Assembly (NCBI GenBank): GCA_023247815.1
Contig: JAHFFS010000048.1
Span: 1-8,727, forward strand
DNA from: Candidatus Omnitrophota bacterium
GTDB lineage: Bacteria; Omnitrophota; Gorgyraeia; Zapsychrales; JANLHA01
Reading direction: 5' to 3'
DNA length: 8,727 bases
Under the pieces are notes generated by a model, which was not told the DNA's origin, made no database searches, and saw only the letters and a program-made list of their open reading frames with translations. Positions 1-6,420 of the stretch are shown piece by piece (position 1 is the first letter of the stretch; the number at the start of each line of letters is the position of its first letter). The position numbers and the translations under genes were made by a program.

Positions 1-282
1 ATGAGGTCTTACATTGCGCAGGGCCAATATGTGCATATCGCGGATTTGATGATTTGGAATGTTCGAGAAGAAAAGGATCAAACCAAGGTCAATGTTTTTT
101 ATGGCGAGAGTGTCTCCCTGGTTAATTTTTTGATCAAAAGATATGGAAGTTTCGCCTTCAGCGGGTTTTTCCGAAATATTCGTGATGGTGTTCCGTTTGA
201 AATGGCGTTGCAAAAGGCCTATACCAATCAACTGAGCAGCCTTCAGGACTTGGAAGACAAGTGGTTAAAATACTTGAAATGA
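1..282 (+). CDS. Peptidase MA-like (gluzincin) protein, C-terminal fragment
   Basis: This is the last 93 residues of what looks like a peptidase MA-like metalloprotease-fold protein. The visible part has the usual end of that family: a YGESVSLVNFLIKRYG segment (residues 34-49) corresponding to the family's 'Y-x-x-S-x-x-L-V-x-x-L-I-x-x-Y-G' helix, then an FRNIRDG...FEMALQKAY helix pair and a final LEDKWLKYLK. The catalytic HExxH motif of the family is not in this fragment and would lie upstream, so the ATG at base 1 is most likely an internal Met and the gene is cut by the window edge. Its stop lies 25 bases before the chosen gspG start, so it may be the preceding gene of the same operon. The family assignment rests on pattern recognition of a short tail; enzymatic activity cannot be judged. 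Confidence 0.6.
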   Translation: MRSYIAQGQYVHIADLMIWNVREEKDQTKVNVFYGESVSLVNFLIKRYGSFAFSGFFRNIRDGVPFEMALQKAYTNQLSSLQDLEDKWLKYLK

Positions 283-294
283 TTTTGAAAACGA

Positions 295-299
295 AAGGA
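295..299 (+). promoter_or_regulatory. Ribosome binding site deciding the gspG start
   Basis: AAGGA lies 8 bases before the ATG at 308 but overlaps the ATG at 299. The spacing favours 308 as the true start and removes three residues from the longest reading frame. Confidence 0.7.
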
Positions 300-307
300 T
301 GAAATCG

Positions 308-727
308 ATGAAAATTCATATTGAAAAAAATGCGTTCACGTTAATTGAAATCATGCTTGTGGTTATCATCATCGGAGCGTTAGCGGCCATGGTGATCCCC
401 CGTTTATCCGGCCGTTCCGAGCAGGCGAAGATCGTGGTGGCCAAAGCCGATATTGAGACGTTGTTGGCGACCGCCCTTAAACTTTATGAATTGGATAACG
501 GCGGATTTCCGACGACGAGCCAAGGATTGGAGGCGCTCGTGCAAAAGCCGTCGTCTTCTCCCATTCCGGTCAATTGGAATGGCCCGTATCTTGAGCGAAA
601 ACCCGTTGATCCTTGGGGGAATCCGTACATCTATGAATCTCCAGGGCAACACCGGTTGGATTATGATTTGTATTCTTCCGGCAAAGATTCAAAGAGCGAA
701 AGCGATAATATTGATAATTGGGAATAA
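308..727 (+). CDS. gspG: Type II secretion major pseudopilin GspG
   Basis: Major pseudopilin that polymerises into the periplasmic shaft of the type II secretion system. The 139-residue product starts with a short basic leader, then FTLIEIML with the conserved Glu at mature position 5 (E14), followed by a hydrophobic helix to about residue 31. GspG hallmarks follow: FPTTSQGLEAL (67-77), DPWGNPY (101-107), and a C-terminal SSGKDSKSESDNIDNW segment matching the calcium-binding end of GspG (acidic D127, D133, D136). Length is normal for the family. The start at 308 is preferred over 299 because AAGGA is then correctly spaced. Odd point: the residue before the cleavage site is Ala (codon 332-334) rather than the usual Gly. 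First of four consecutive pseudopilin genes. The identification is secure; exact calcium ligands are inferred from the family. Confidence 0.93.
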   Translation: MKIHIEKNAFTLIEIMLVVIIIGALAAMVIPRLSGRSEQAKIVVAKADIETLLATALKLYELDNGGFPTTSQGLEALVQKPSSSPIPVNWNGPYLERKPVDPWGNPYIYESPGQHRLDYDLYSSGKDSKSESDNIDNWE

Positions 728-740
728 AACCCTTTGGGCG

Positions 741-1196
741 ATGAAAAAGTGTGCCCTTCACTGGTTCAATCGATGCCGCGCTCGAAGATGGAAGCGCGGC
801 TTCACGTTTATTGAGCTCATGTTGACCACGATGATCCTAGGTATTGGGATCATCCTCGTTTACCGTGGGCTGCTGTTATCGATGAGTTATCAAAACCGGT
901 TGGTGCAGCGACTTTACGCCGGTAATTTATTAAATCATAAGATTGACTCTATTCAGCAGAATTTTTCGCAATCCGGGAAAATGCCGGCAGAGAACGAGGA
1001 TCCCATTGAAGCGGTTCTCAATAACAAATCGATCCTTTTTCAATTTTCGACACAGGTACAGAGGTTCGAGCATTTGGATGATCTCTATCAAGCAACGATC
1101 CTTTTGCGCTGGCAGGATAATGGACAGGATTACCGCTTGTCACGCGCTGTTTATTTTGGGAAGGCTAAGAAATTAGAGGAGGCGAAAACGCCGTGA
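741..1196 (+). CDS. gspI: Minor pseudopilin, GspI-like
   Basis: Minor pseudopilin of 151 residues. It has a basic 20-residue leader ending KRG, cleavage expected at G20/F21, then FTFIELML with Glu at mature position 5 and a hydrophobic helix to about residue 45. The following segment (QNRLVQRLYAGNLLNHKIDSIQ) and the late LLRWQDNGQDYRLSRAVYF strands resemble GspI, which nucleates the I-J-K tip complex. GspH cannot be fully excluded, but position just before gspJ and gspK favours GspI. The ATG at 741 is chosen because it gives a leader of normal size; the open frame running upstream inside gspG is only a shadow. No convincing Shine-Dalgarno is visible, so translation may depend on coupling to gspG, whose stop is 13 bases upstream. 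The leader carries two Cys residues (C4, C12), removed on processing. Confidence 0.8.
   Translation: MKKCALHWFNRCRARRWKRGFTFIELMLTTMILGIGIILVYRGLLLSMSYQNRLVQRLYAGNLLNHKIDSIQQNFSQSGKMPAENEDPIEAVLNNKSILFQFSTQVQRFEHLDDLYQATILLRWQDNGQDYRLSRAVYFGKAKKLEEAKTP
1177..1182 (+). promoter_or_regulatory. Ribosome binding site for the GTG start of gspJ
   Basis: A perfect AGGAGG ends 10 bases before the GTG at 1193, inside the last codons of the gspI-like gene. It supports the GTG start despite the long leader this produces. Confidence 0.65.
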
Positions 1197-1903
1197 AGAT
1201 TTTTAAAAATTTGAAATCAAATTTTGTTCGAGGAGCATGTGTAAATTTTTTTCCAGCCACCGCGCGAAGGTCGGCGGACGCTCGTGGGTTCACCTTGATT
1301 GAAGTGCTGATGGTTTCTTCGATGATTTCCATGATCGGTCTGGCTTTATTTCAGGCGCTCTCCAATGGCATCGATATTTGGAAACGAGCGGATCGATTCG
1401 CGACCGAGGAGGATGTGGCTATTTTTTTGGAAAAATTAACTCGCGATCTTCGCAACGGATTCAATTATTCTCTTTTGGATTTTAACGGTAAGAGCGCGGA
1501 GATTATTGTCCCGACGCTGGTTCAAACGAAGATTGAATTGAGCTCGGGTAAGGTTTCCTCGCAAAACACGACCCATTTGGGACTGGTGAAATACGTGTTT
1601 CGTAAAGCGGACCAGAGGATTGTTCGCCTACAGGCGAATTATGGCAAGGCCTTGAAGGGAAAATTCGAAAAGGAAAGAGAGGTCGCCCATCACATCCGGT
1701 CATTATCGTTTTCTTATTTTTTAAAAGAAAAAGAAGGGAAATCGTTAAAGAAATTGAAGGCGCAAAAAGGCGTTTTACCGCAAAGTGTTTTGGTCGAGTT
1801 GGATTTCCAGGAGGACACCGGGGGTGTTCGGCGGATCGTGCGACTGATTGAAATTCCTATTTATTCAGAGAAAGATGAAAATAAGCTCGCGACTGCTTTT
1901 TAA
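1193..1903 (+). CDS. gspJ: Minor pseudopilin GspJ
   Basis: Minor pseudopilin that forms the tip complex with GspI and GspK. The 236-residue product has the prepilin signature ARG/FTLIEVLM with Glu at mature position 5 (E37), a hydrophobic helix to about residue 54, and a conserved IWKRADRF...FLEKLTRDLRNG region typical of GspJ, followed by a beta-rich globular domain. GTG is taken as the start because AGGAGG lies upstream and the GTGA overlap with the previous stop is a classic coupling arrangement. The leader is 32 residues, long for a type IV prepilin; a TTG at 1211 would shorten it but lacks a visible ribosome site. The 3' end overlaps the gspK start by 29 bases. Assignment is supported by the motif, size and gene order G-I-J-K. 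Confidence 0.88.
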   Translation: MKIFKNLKSNFVRGACVNFFPATARRSADARGFTLIEVLMVSSMISMIGLALFQALSNGIDIWKRADRFATEEDVAIFLEKLTRDLRNGFNYSLLDFNGKSAEIIVPTLVQTKIELSSGKVSSQNTTHLGLVKYVFRKADQRIVRLQANYGKALKGKFEKEREVAHHIRSLSFSYFLKEKEGKSLKKLKAQKGVLPQSVLVELDFQEDTGGVRRIVRLIEIPIYSEKDENKLATAF

Positions 1904-2939
1904 TTCTCCCTCTCATCAGGGAACGATTTTGATTTTGGCCCTTTGGACCCTGGCCTTGTTAACAGTATTTTCGATCAGTATCAGCGCCCGGGTTCGTCAG
2001 GAAATCACTTTTCTTTCCCGAATGGAAAAGACTTACCGGCTCAGGGATATTTCCAGCGCTGGGATTTATAAAGCCAGGGCCTTGTATTTATCCAATTTCA
2101 AATCAGACCAGCAATACGCGATCAATGATGAACTTGTGCCGGCTATGAAACGGGTCGAACTTTTTAATAATGATTTGGCTTTTAAGAGCGTGGAGTTAGG
2201 ACAAGGGAGTTATTCGGTTTATTACGACAGTTATGATTCCATTTTGGAAAATCCTATTCGGATGTATGGATTTATTGATGAAGAGAGCAAAATCAATATC
2301 AATAAAGCGCCACGTTCGGTCTTGAAACAATTGTTCATTGTCGTCTTGGGAATGCTGGAGGAAGAGGCCGATGAATTGGCGGGTTCCATCATCAACTGGC
2401 GGGAGGCGGGAGAAACGGAATTAACGGGGTTTTTTAGCGATGATTTTTATAGTCAGTTGAAAGATCCTTATGAAAGCAAAGAAGCTGATTTTCAAATTTT
2501 AGATGAACTGTTTTTATTGAAAGGAATGACCCCCGAGATCATCGAGAAGTTGTCGCCCTTCATAACGGTTTTTGGAAAAGGCGGGGTGAATTTCAATACC
2601 GCGTCGGTACCGGTTCTCATGGCCCTTGGGCTGGAGGACGGATTAATCAGGAAAATCCTTCTCGTTCATCGAGGGCAGGATGGCGTGTTGGGAACAGTAG
2701 ACGATATTTATTTCAGCTCTTACAATGTCATGCTGTCGGCGTTGCAGGAGAAGGCGGGCCTTGATGAAAATGAAATGAAGGCGCTGACCGATTTATCCAA
2801 TCAGAAGTTGATTGGCATGAATTCTGAATATTTCGGCGTGACGTGTGTCGCTCAATTGACTTCTTCTAACGAAGTCAAACAGATTAAGAGCGTTTTTCGC
2901 GCTGAAGACGGTGAGATTGTTTACTGGAGAGAGATTTAA
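1875..2939 (+). CDS. gspK: Minor pseudopilin GspK (tip protein)
   Basis: Largest pseudopilin, placed at the extreme tip of the pseudopilus. The 354-residue product begins with a 16-residue leader ending HQG, then TILILALWTLALLTVFSISISAR. As is typical for GspK, the mature position-5 Glu is absent (Leu here). Family features include DEESKININKAP (135-146), WREAGE (175-180), FQILDELFLLKGMTPE (206-221), VNFNTAS (238-244) and DGVLGTVDD (269-277). The two N-x-N-x-A/T-x elements belong to helix-hairpin-helix-like units of the GspK alpha domain. The ATG at 1875 is chosen over an in-frame TTG at 1848 because it gives a shorter, conventional leader; AGAGAAAG just upstream is only a weak ribosome site, consistent with coupling to gspJ, which it overlaps by 29 bases. 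Confidence 0.92.
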   Translation: MKISSRLLFNSPSHQGTILILALWTLALLTVFSISISARVRQEITFLSRMEKTYRLRDISSAGIYKARALYLSNFKSDQQYAINDELVPAMKRVELFNNDLAFKSVELGQGSYSVYYDSYDSILENPIRMYGFIDEESKININKAPRSVLKQLFIVVLGMLEEEADELAGSIINWREAGETELTGFFSDDFYSQLKDPYESKEADFQILDELFLLKGMTPEIIEKLSPFITVFGKGGVNFNTASVPVLMALGLEDGLIRKILLVHRGQDGVLGTVDDIYFSSYNVMLSALQEKAGLDENEMKALTDLSNQKLIGMNSEYFGVTCVAQLTSSNEVKQIKSVFRAEDGEIVYWREI

Positions 2940-2940
2940 G

Positions 2941-4455
2941 ATGTTTGGGAATGATAAAGAATTTTTAGGGATATATTTAACGGAGCAGACGCTCAAGTTG
3001 GCCTATCTTAAGGGCCCGCTGGGGAAACAGCATTGTGTCCGGCTGGTTAAGAGGAATGTTGCCGGGACCGCGGAAGGACAGTTGGTGGGATTGATCAAGG
3101 AGGCCTTTCAAGAAACGTCGGCTAAGTCGCCTCATTGCGTTTGCATGATCGCCCCGCAACTGATCACGACCAAAAATATTGAAATTCCTTCGCTCGACGC
3201 GGAAGAAATCAAATCGATCATTGATTTGCAGGCCGGAAGGCATACTCCTTACTCCCGTGAGGAAATCATCATCGGCTATATTTCCATCGGGGTTTTTCAA
3301 AGGAATTACACGAAAGTTTTGCTGGTGATTGTTAATCGTGATCAGATCATGAAACATCTGCAGTTGATCGAAGAGGCTGGCTTGAAAGTGGAGAAGGCGT
3401 TGATGCCGCAGGAGGCGATAGCGTCTTTTTACGCGAAGGCGTTGAATCTTAAGTCTGGGGCTTTTCCGCTAGGGATCATCAATTTGATGGAGTGGGAGAC
3501 CGATTTTTTGGTCGTGTTTAACGGGGTCCTCGCGATGACGCGTACAATTCCATTGGGATTGGAGCATCTTGGGCAAGACCCAGCCAATCGGGATAAATTG
3601 CTATCAGAGTTACAGAAATCTTTTGAGTCCTATCAGAATGAGGATATTGCCGCGATTCCGGAGGAATTCCTTTTAACCGGTCAATCGGAAATGATTTTGG
3701 AATTGCAGCCTTTTCTTCAAGATAAATTGAAGACGAGGTTCAAAATGGACCCCGTGTCCAAACGTCTCAATTTTTCCGCGAATTTGATAGAGCAATGTGA
3801 AGTGGAATTGAAGGGGGATTGTTTTGCCAACGTGGTCTTGGGCATGCAGTTATTTCACAAATTGCTTGTGGATTTGACGCCTGACGAAATCAAGACTCAG
3901 CGGTCTATTGAAGAAAAGGGGCGACAGGTTATTAAAGCGGGGATTTTTGCGATTATCATTCTGGTGTTGATTTCGGCAATTTTTTTTACGAAAATTTATT
4001 TTCGCAGTATCATTTTAAGCAGGCTGGAAAAGGAATATATTAATAAACACCGTTCCGTCGTCACGCTGGACCGTATCGCCCAGCGTTCGCGCATCATCAA
4101 AGGTTATTTGAAAAGTCGGATGGTGGGCCTTGACGTGGTTGATGAGATTTACCGTTTGATTCCAGATGAGATTTACTTGGATAACATCTATTTTGACGAA
4201 AATGGAGCGATCAACGTCCAGGGGGTTTCGGAATCGATGTCGCGGGTATTTAATTTTGTCAGCGCCTTGGAGGAGTCTGAGTATTTTAAGGGTGTGAAGA
4301 CCAAATCCACGACGGCCAAAAAGGACCGTGGGAAAGACGTCGCCGCCTTTGACATCGCCTTTCGGCTGGAGAGCGCGAAAGACGAGTCTCCGGAGGAAGA
4401 AGCGGCCGCCGGCGCTGAGACTCCCGAAGGGGACAAGGCTGAGGAGAAAAAATAA
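2941..4455 (+). CDS. gspL: GspL-like assembly platform protein (PilM-PilN type fusion)
   Basis: Bitopic inner-membrane protein of 504 residues. Residues 1 to about 325 look like the actin-fold cytoplasmic domain shared by PilM and GspL, which in known systems docks the assembly ATPase. Residues about 332-352 (IKAGIFAIIILVLISAIFFTK) are a single membrane helix. About 353-475 is a PilN-like periplasmic domain, with a coiled segment leading into LIPDEIYLDNIYFDENGAINVQG and FVSALEESEYFKGVK. The last about 35 residues are Glu/Ala-rich and probably disordered. The first phosphate-loop position, D-I-G in PilM, reads LGIYLTEQTLKLAYLK here, so nucleotide binding may be lost as in many GspL proteins. 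ATG 2941 has GGAGAGAG upstream and lies one base after the gspK stop; an in-frame GTG at 2911 inside gspK is less likely. The alternative name is a pilM-pilN fusion. Confidence 0.82.
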   Translation: MFGNDKEFLGIYLTEQTLKLAYLKGPLGKQHCVRLVKRNVAGTAEGQLVGLIKEAFQETSAKSPHCVCMIAPQLITTKNIEIPSLDAEEIKSIIDLQAGRHTPYSREEIIIGYISIGVFQRNYTKVLLVIVNRDQIMKHLQLIEEAGLKVEKALMPQEAIASFYAKALNLKSGAFPLGIINLMEWETDFLVVFNGVLAMTRTIPLGLEHLGQDPANRDKLLSELQKSFESYQNEDIAAIPEEFLLTGQSEMILELQPFLQDKLKTRFKMDPVSKRLNFSANLIEQCEVELKGDCFANVVLGMQLFHKLLVDLTPDEIKTQRSIEEKGRQVIKAGIFAIIILVLISAIFFTKIYFRSIILSRLEKEYINKHRSVVTLDRIAQRSRIIKGYLKSRMVGLDVVDEIYRLIPDEIYLDNIYFDENGAINVQGVSESMSRVFNFVSALEESEYFKGVKTKSTTAKKDRGKDVAAFDIAFRLESAKDESPEEEAAAGAETPEGDKAEEKK

Positions 4456-5553
4456 ATGATTCAGAATTTTTTTCAAAAATTAGCAGACAAAGAAAAAAAA
4501 CTATTTTGCGCGGCCATGCTCATCATTGTTTTATCTTTATTTGATCTTTTATTTTTGAGGCCGGTTTTGTCTAACTTAGAAACGGTTGAAGAGGACATCC
4601 ATGATAAGGTCAACAGCATTAACAAGGACATGCGGTTTTTGGCTTATCAAGATAAGATCAAAAAGGAGCAGGCTACTTACCGGCATTTTAACTCTGAGGA
4701 AGAGAAGACCGAGGAGGAGGTCATTGCCGATTTTCTCAAATCGGTAGAAACGATCGCTTCCGAATCGAACATTGTTTTATCCAAATTGAGTCCGTCGGAA
4801 GTCGTGCAAAAAAAAGGCTATACACAGTATCATGCCAATTTGGAGGCAGCAGGGCCCTTACAGAACGTGATCACGTTCATGCACAAGATTGATTCGACCG
4901 AGGACCTTTTGCGGATTATGAAATACAGTCTCATCGGTAAGAAAGGCAGTCCGGAGGATGTCGCTGCTACGATGAAAATTTCTAAATTGATTTTGGATGT
5001 CGATGCCGATGACGCTTCCGCTTTTGATACAGGGGAGGATGAGAAGTTTGAGGATGCGCAAGGCAATCAGATCGGAGACCCAGCAAATCCGAATCAGCAG
5101 AATGAAGAAAATTCGGCAGCTCCAGAAATTTCGAAAACCCAAACGGATGAGAATGGCAAAGAAAAGGATCAAAGCAAGGAAGGCGATACTGTCGCGGGGG
5201 ATGCCGGTCAAAAACAGAAAGAGGGCGACGCCAGCGATGAGAAGAAGGGAAGCGAAGCAGCTCCGGCAGGTAAGGGGCAAGAGCAAAAGCCGGGTGCAAA
5301 GGGTGAGCAGGGAAAACCAGATGATGGGAAAAAAGGCAAGGGTTTGGATTTGGGCGGAGATGGAAAAAAGGTTGATACGGGTAAGGAGACCATAGGCTCG
5401 CTTTGGGAGCAATGGTTTGGAAAAAAGAAGAAAAAGGAAGAAAAGCCGCCGGAAGTGACGCAAAAGAAGAAGTCTAACGAAAAGCCGGAAGATGAAAAAC
5501 CCAATTTATGGGAGCGGCTGTTAAGCCCTGATGCGAAAAAAAAGGACAAATAG
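4456..5553 (+). CDS. gspM: GspM/PilO-like inner-membrane protein with long charged tail
   Basis: Probable partner of the preceding GspL-like protein. The 365-residue product has a short cytoplasmic N-terminus, one membrane helix at about 16-34, a coiled-coil-like stretch (about 38-75), and an alpha/beta domain (about 85-182) with the PilO/GspM pattern FLKSVETIASESNIVLSKL ... YHANLEAAGPLQNVITFMHKIDS. After residue about 184 comes a tail of roughly 180 residues that is low complexity, rich in Lys, Glu, Gln, Gly and Asp. It ends with two similar Trp motifs, SLWEQWFG (315-322) and NLWERLLS (350-357), each followed by a Lys cluster. GspM and PilO are normally about 160-210 residues, so the tail roughly doubles the protein. 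The ATG directly follows the gspL TAA, with GAGGAG upstream inside gspL. Topology implies a periplasmic tail. Confidence 0.78.
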   Translation: MIQNFFQKLADKEKKLFCAAMLIIVLSLFDLLFLRPVLSNLETVEEDIHDKVNSINKDMRFLAYQDKIKKEQATYRHFNSEEEKTEEEVIADFLKSVETIASESNIVLSKLSPSEVVQKKGYTQYHANLEAAGPLQNVITFMHKIDSTEDLLRIMKYSLIGKKGSPEDVAATMKISKLILDVDADDASAFDTGEDEKFEDAQGNQIGDPANPNQQNEENSAAPEISKTQTDENGKEKDQSKEGDTVAGDAGQKQKEGDASDEKKGSEAAPAGKGQEQKPGAKGEQGKPDDGKKGKGLDLGGDGKKVDTGKETIGSLWEQWFGKKKKKEEKPPEVTQKKKSNEKPEDEKPNLWERLLSPDAKKKDK

Positions 5554-6411
5554 ATGTTCATGACAAATCAAGAATTTTTTAACCGATCTTTAAAAATCAT
5601 GTTACTGATTTTGTTTTTGTTTGACTGGAGATCCGTGGTTTCTGCTGAAACTTTGCAGGAACTCATGCAAAAGGGGGATGAAAAATTTCAGCAGCAGAAA
5701 TACAAAGAGGCCATTGTTTTTTATGAGAAGGCGGTTGAGATCAATCCTGATTTTGCTCCCGCCTACGACGCCTTAGGAGACGCGCATTTTTTTTCCGGGC
5801 ACAAGATCGATCAAGTCCTTTGGTTTTACCAGACCGCGCTACAGATTGATCCGCATATGGCAGAGGCCTACAGCGATATGTGCCGCGCGTATGTACAAAG
5901 TTCGCAGTTTAAGCCGGCGGAATCTTCCTGTTTGAAGGCGCTAACCATTGATCCGAATCAAGTGGGGGCAAAGTTCAATTTGGGGTGGGTTTATTTGGGA
6001 AGTGGGGAGGCGCAAAAGTCGGTTAAGTATTTTACTGAGGTCAGCCAGGTACTAAAAATTCCATTGGTGTATTACGGTTTGGGACAGGCCTACGCAACTG
6101 GCGGACAAAACGCCATGGCCTTGGAAATGATCACCAAATTGCGTGACATGGGAAGCAGTGATTGGGCCATCAAATTGGAACAGACCATTGATCTTTTGCT
6201 TAAGCAGCAAGAGGAAAGGAAGGCCATGGCCGAGGAGGAAGCCGGTTTGAAAAACGGGGCAGAGGCTCATCCTAATGCCACATTTTCGACTTCGGTAGAT
6301 GGGCAACTATTGCAAACGCAGAGTCAAGCCCCCGCATCTCCTGCAGCGGACCCCGATGGGCAAATGCAAATCCGTTTGAAAGGGAAATTATATCCCTTGG
6401 AAGAACAGTGA
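5554..6411 (+). CDS. Secreted tetratricopeptide repeat protein
   Basis: Likely periplasmic scaffold protein of 285 residues. It begins with a Sec signal peptide (hydrophobic core about 15-24, probable cleavage VVSA/ETL after residue 31) and has no lipobox Cys. About five TPR units follow: 34-67, 68-101, 102-135, 136-169 and 170-203, the first three with good consensus (A at the helix turn, INP/IDP endings). Residues about 222-270 are Glu/Ala/Gln/Pro-rich and probably disordered, and the protein ends in a basic-hydrophobic strand, QIRLKGKLYPLEEQ. The ATG directly follows the gspM TAG, with AAAGGA 7 bases upstream in the gspM Lys codons, so it is almost certainly co-translated with the secretion genes. 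A pilotin-like or assembly role by analogy to PilF/PilW TPR proteins is inference; those are lipoproteins, this one is not. Last gene of the operon. Confidence 0.85.
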   Translation: MFMTNQEFFNRSLKIMLLILFLFDWRSVVSAETLQELMQKGDEKFQQQKYKEAIVFYEKAVEINPDFAPAYDALGDAHFFSGHKIDQVLWFYQTALQIDPHMAEAYSDMCRAYVQSSQFKPAESSCLKALTIDPNQVGAKFNLGWVYLGSGEAQKSVKYFTEVSQVLKIPLVYYGLGQAYATGGQNAMALEMITKLRDMGSSDWAIKLEQTIDLLLKQQEERKAMAEEEAGLKNGAEAHPNATFSTSVDGQLLQTQSQAPASPAADPDGQMQIRLKGKLYPLEEQ

Positions 6412-6420
6412 AGTTTGATT

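Noticed and set aside
453..740. Upstream extension of the GspI-like frame inside gspG
   Set aside because: The translation is Arg/Trp-rich out-of-frame gspG sequence. The prepilin leader places the real start at 741.
2911..2940. GTG start extending gspL ten residues into gspK
   Set aside because: ATG 2941 is better spaced from GGAGAGAG and immediately follows the gspK stop.
4015..4476. 153-residue minus-strand open frame opposite the gspL/gspM junction
   Set aside because: It is a shadow of gspL with no ribosome site and no recognisable family.
4858..5463. 201-residue open frame on the minus strand opposite the gspM tail
   Set aside because: It arises from the low-complexity Lys/Glu-rich coding on the other strand. 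The translation is Leu/Phe/Arg-rich without domain patterns, and the plus-strand gene is well supported.
6380..6398. Hairpin AAGGGA/TCCCTT near the end of the TPR gene
   Set aside because: It is only six base pairs, with no T-run on either strand, and lies within coding sequence.
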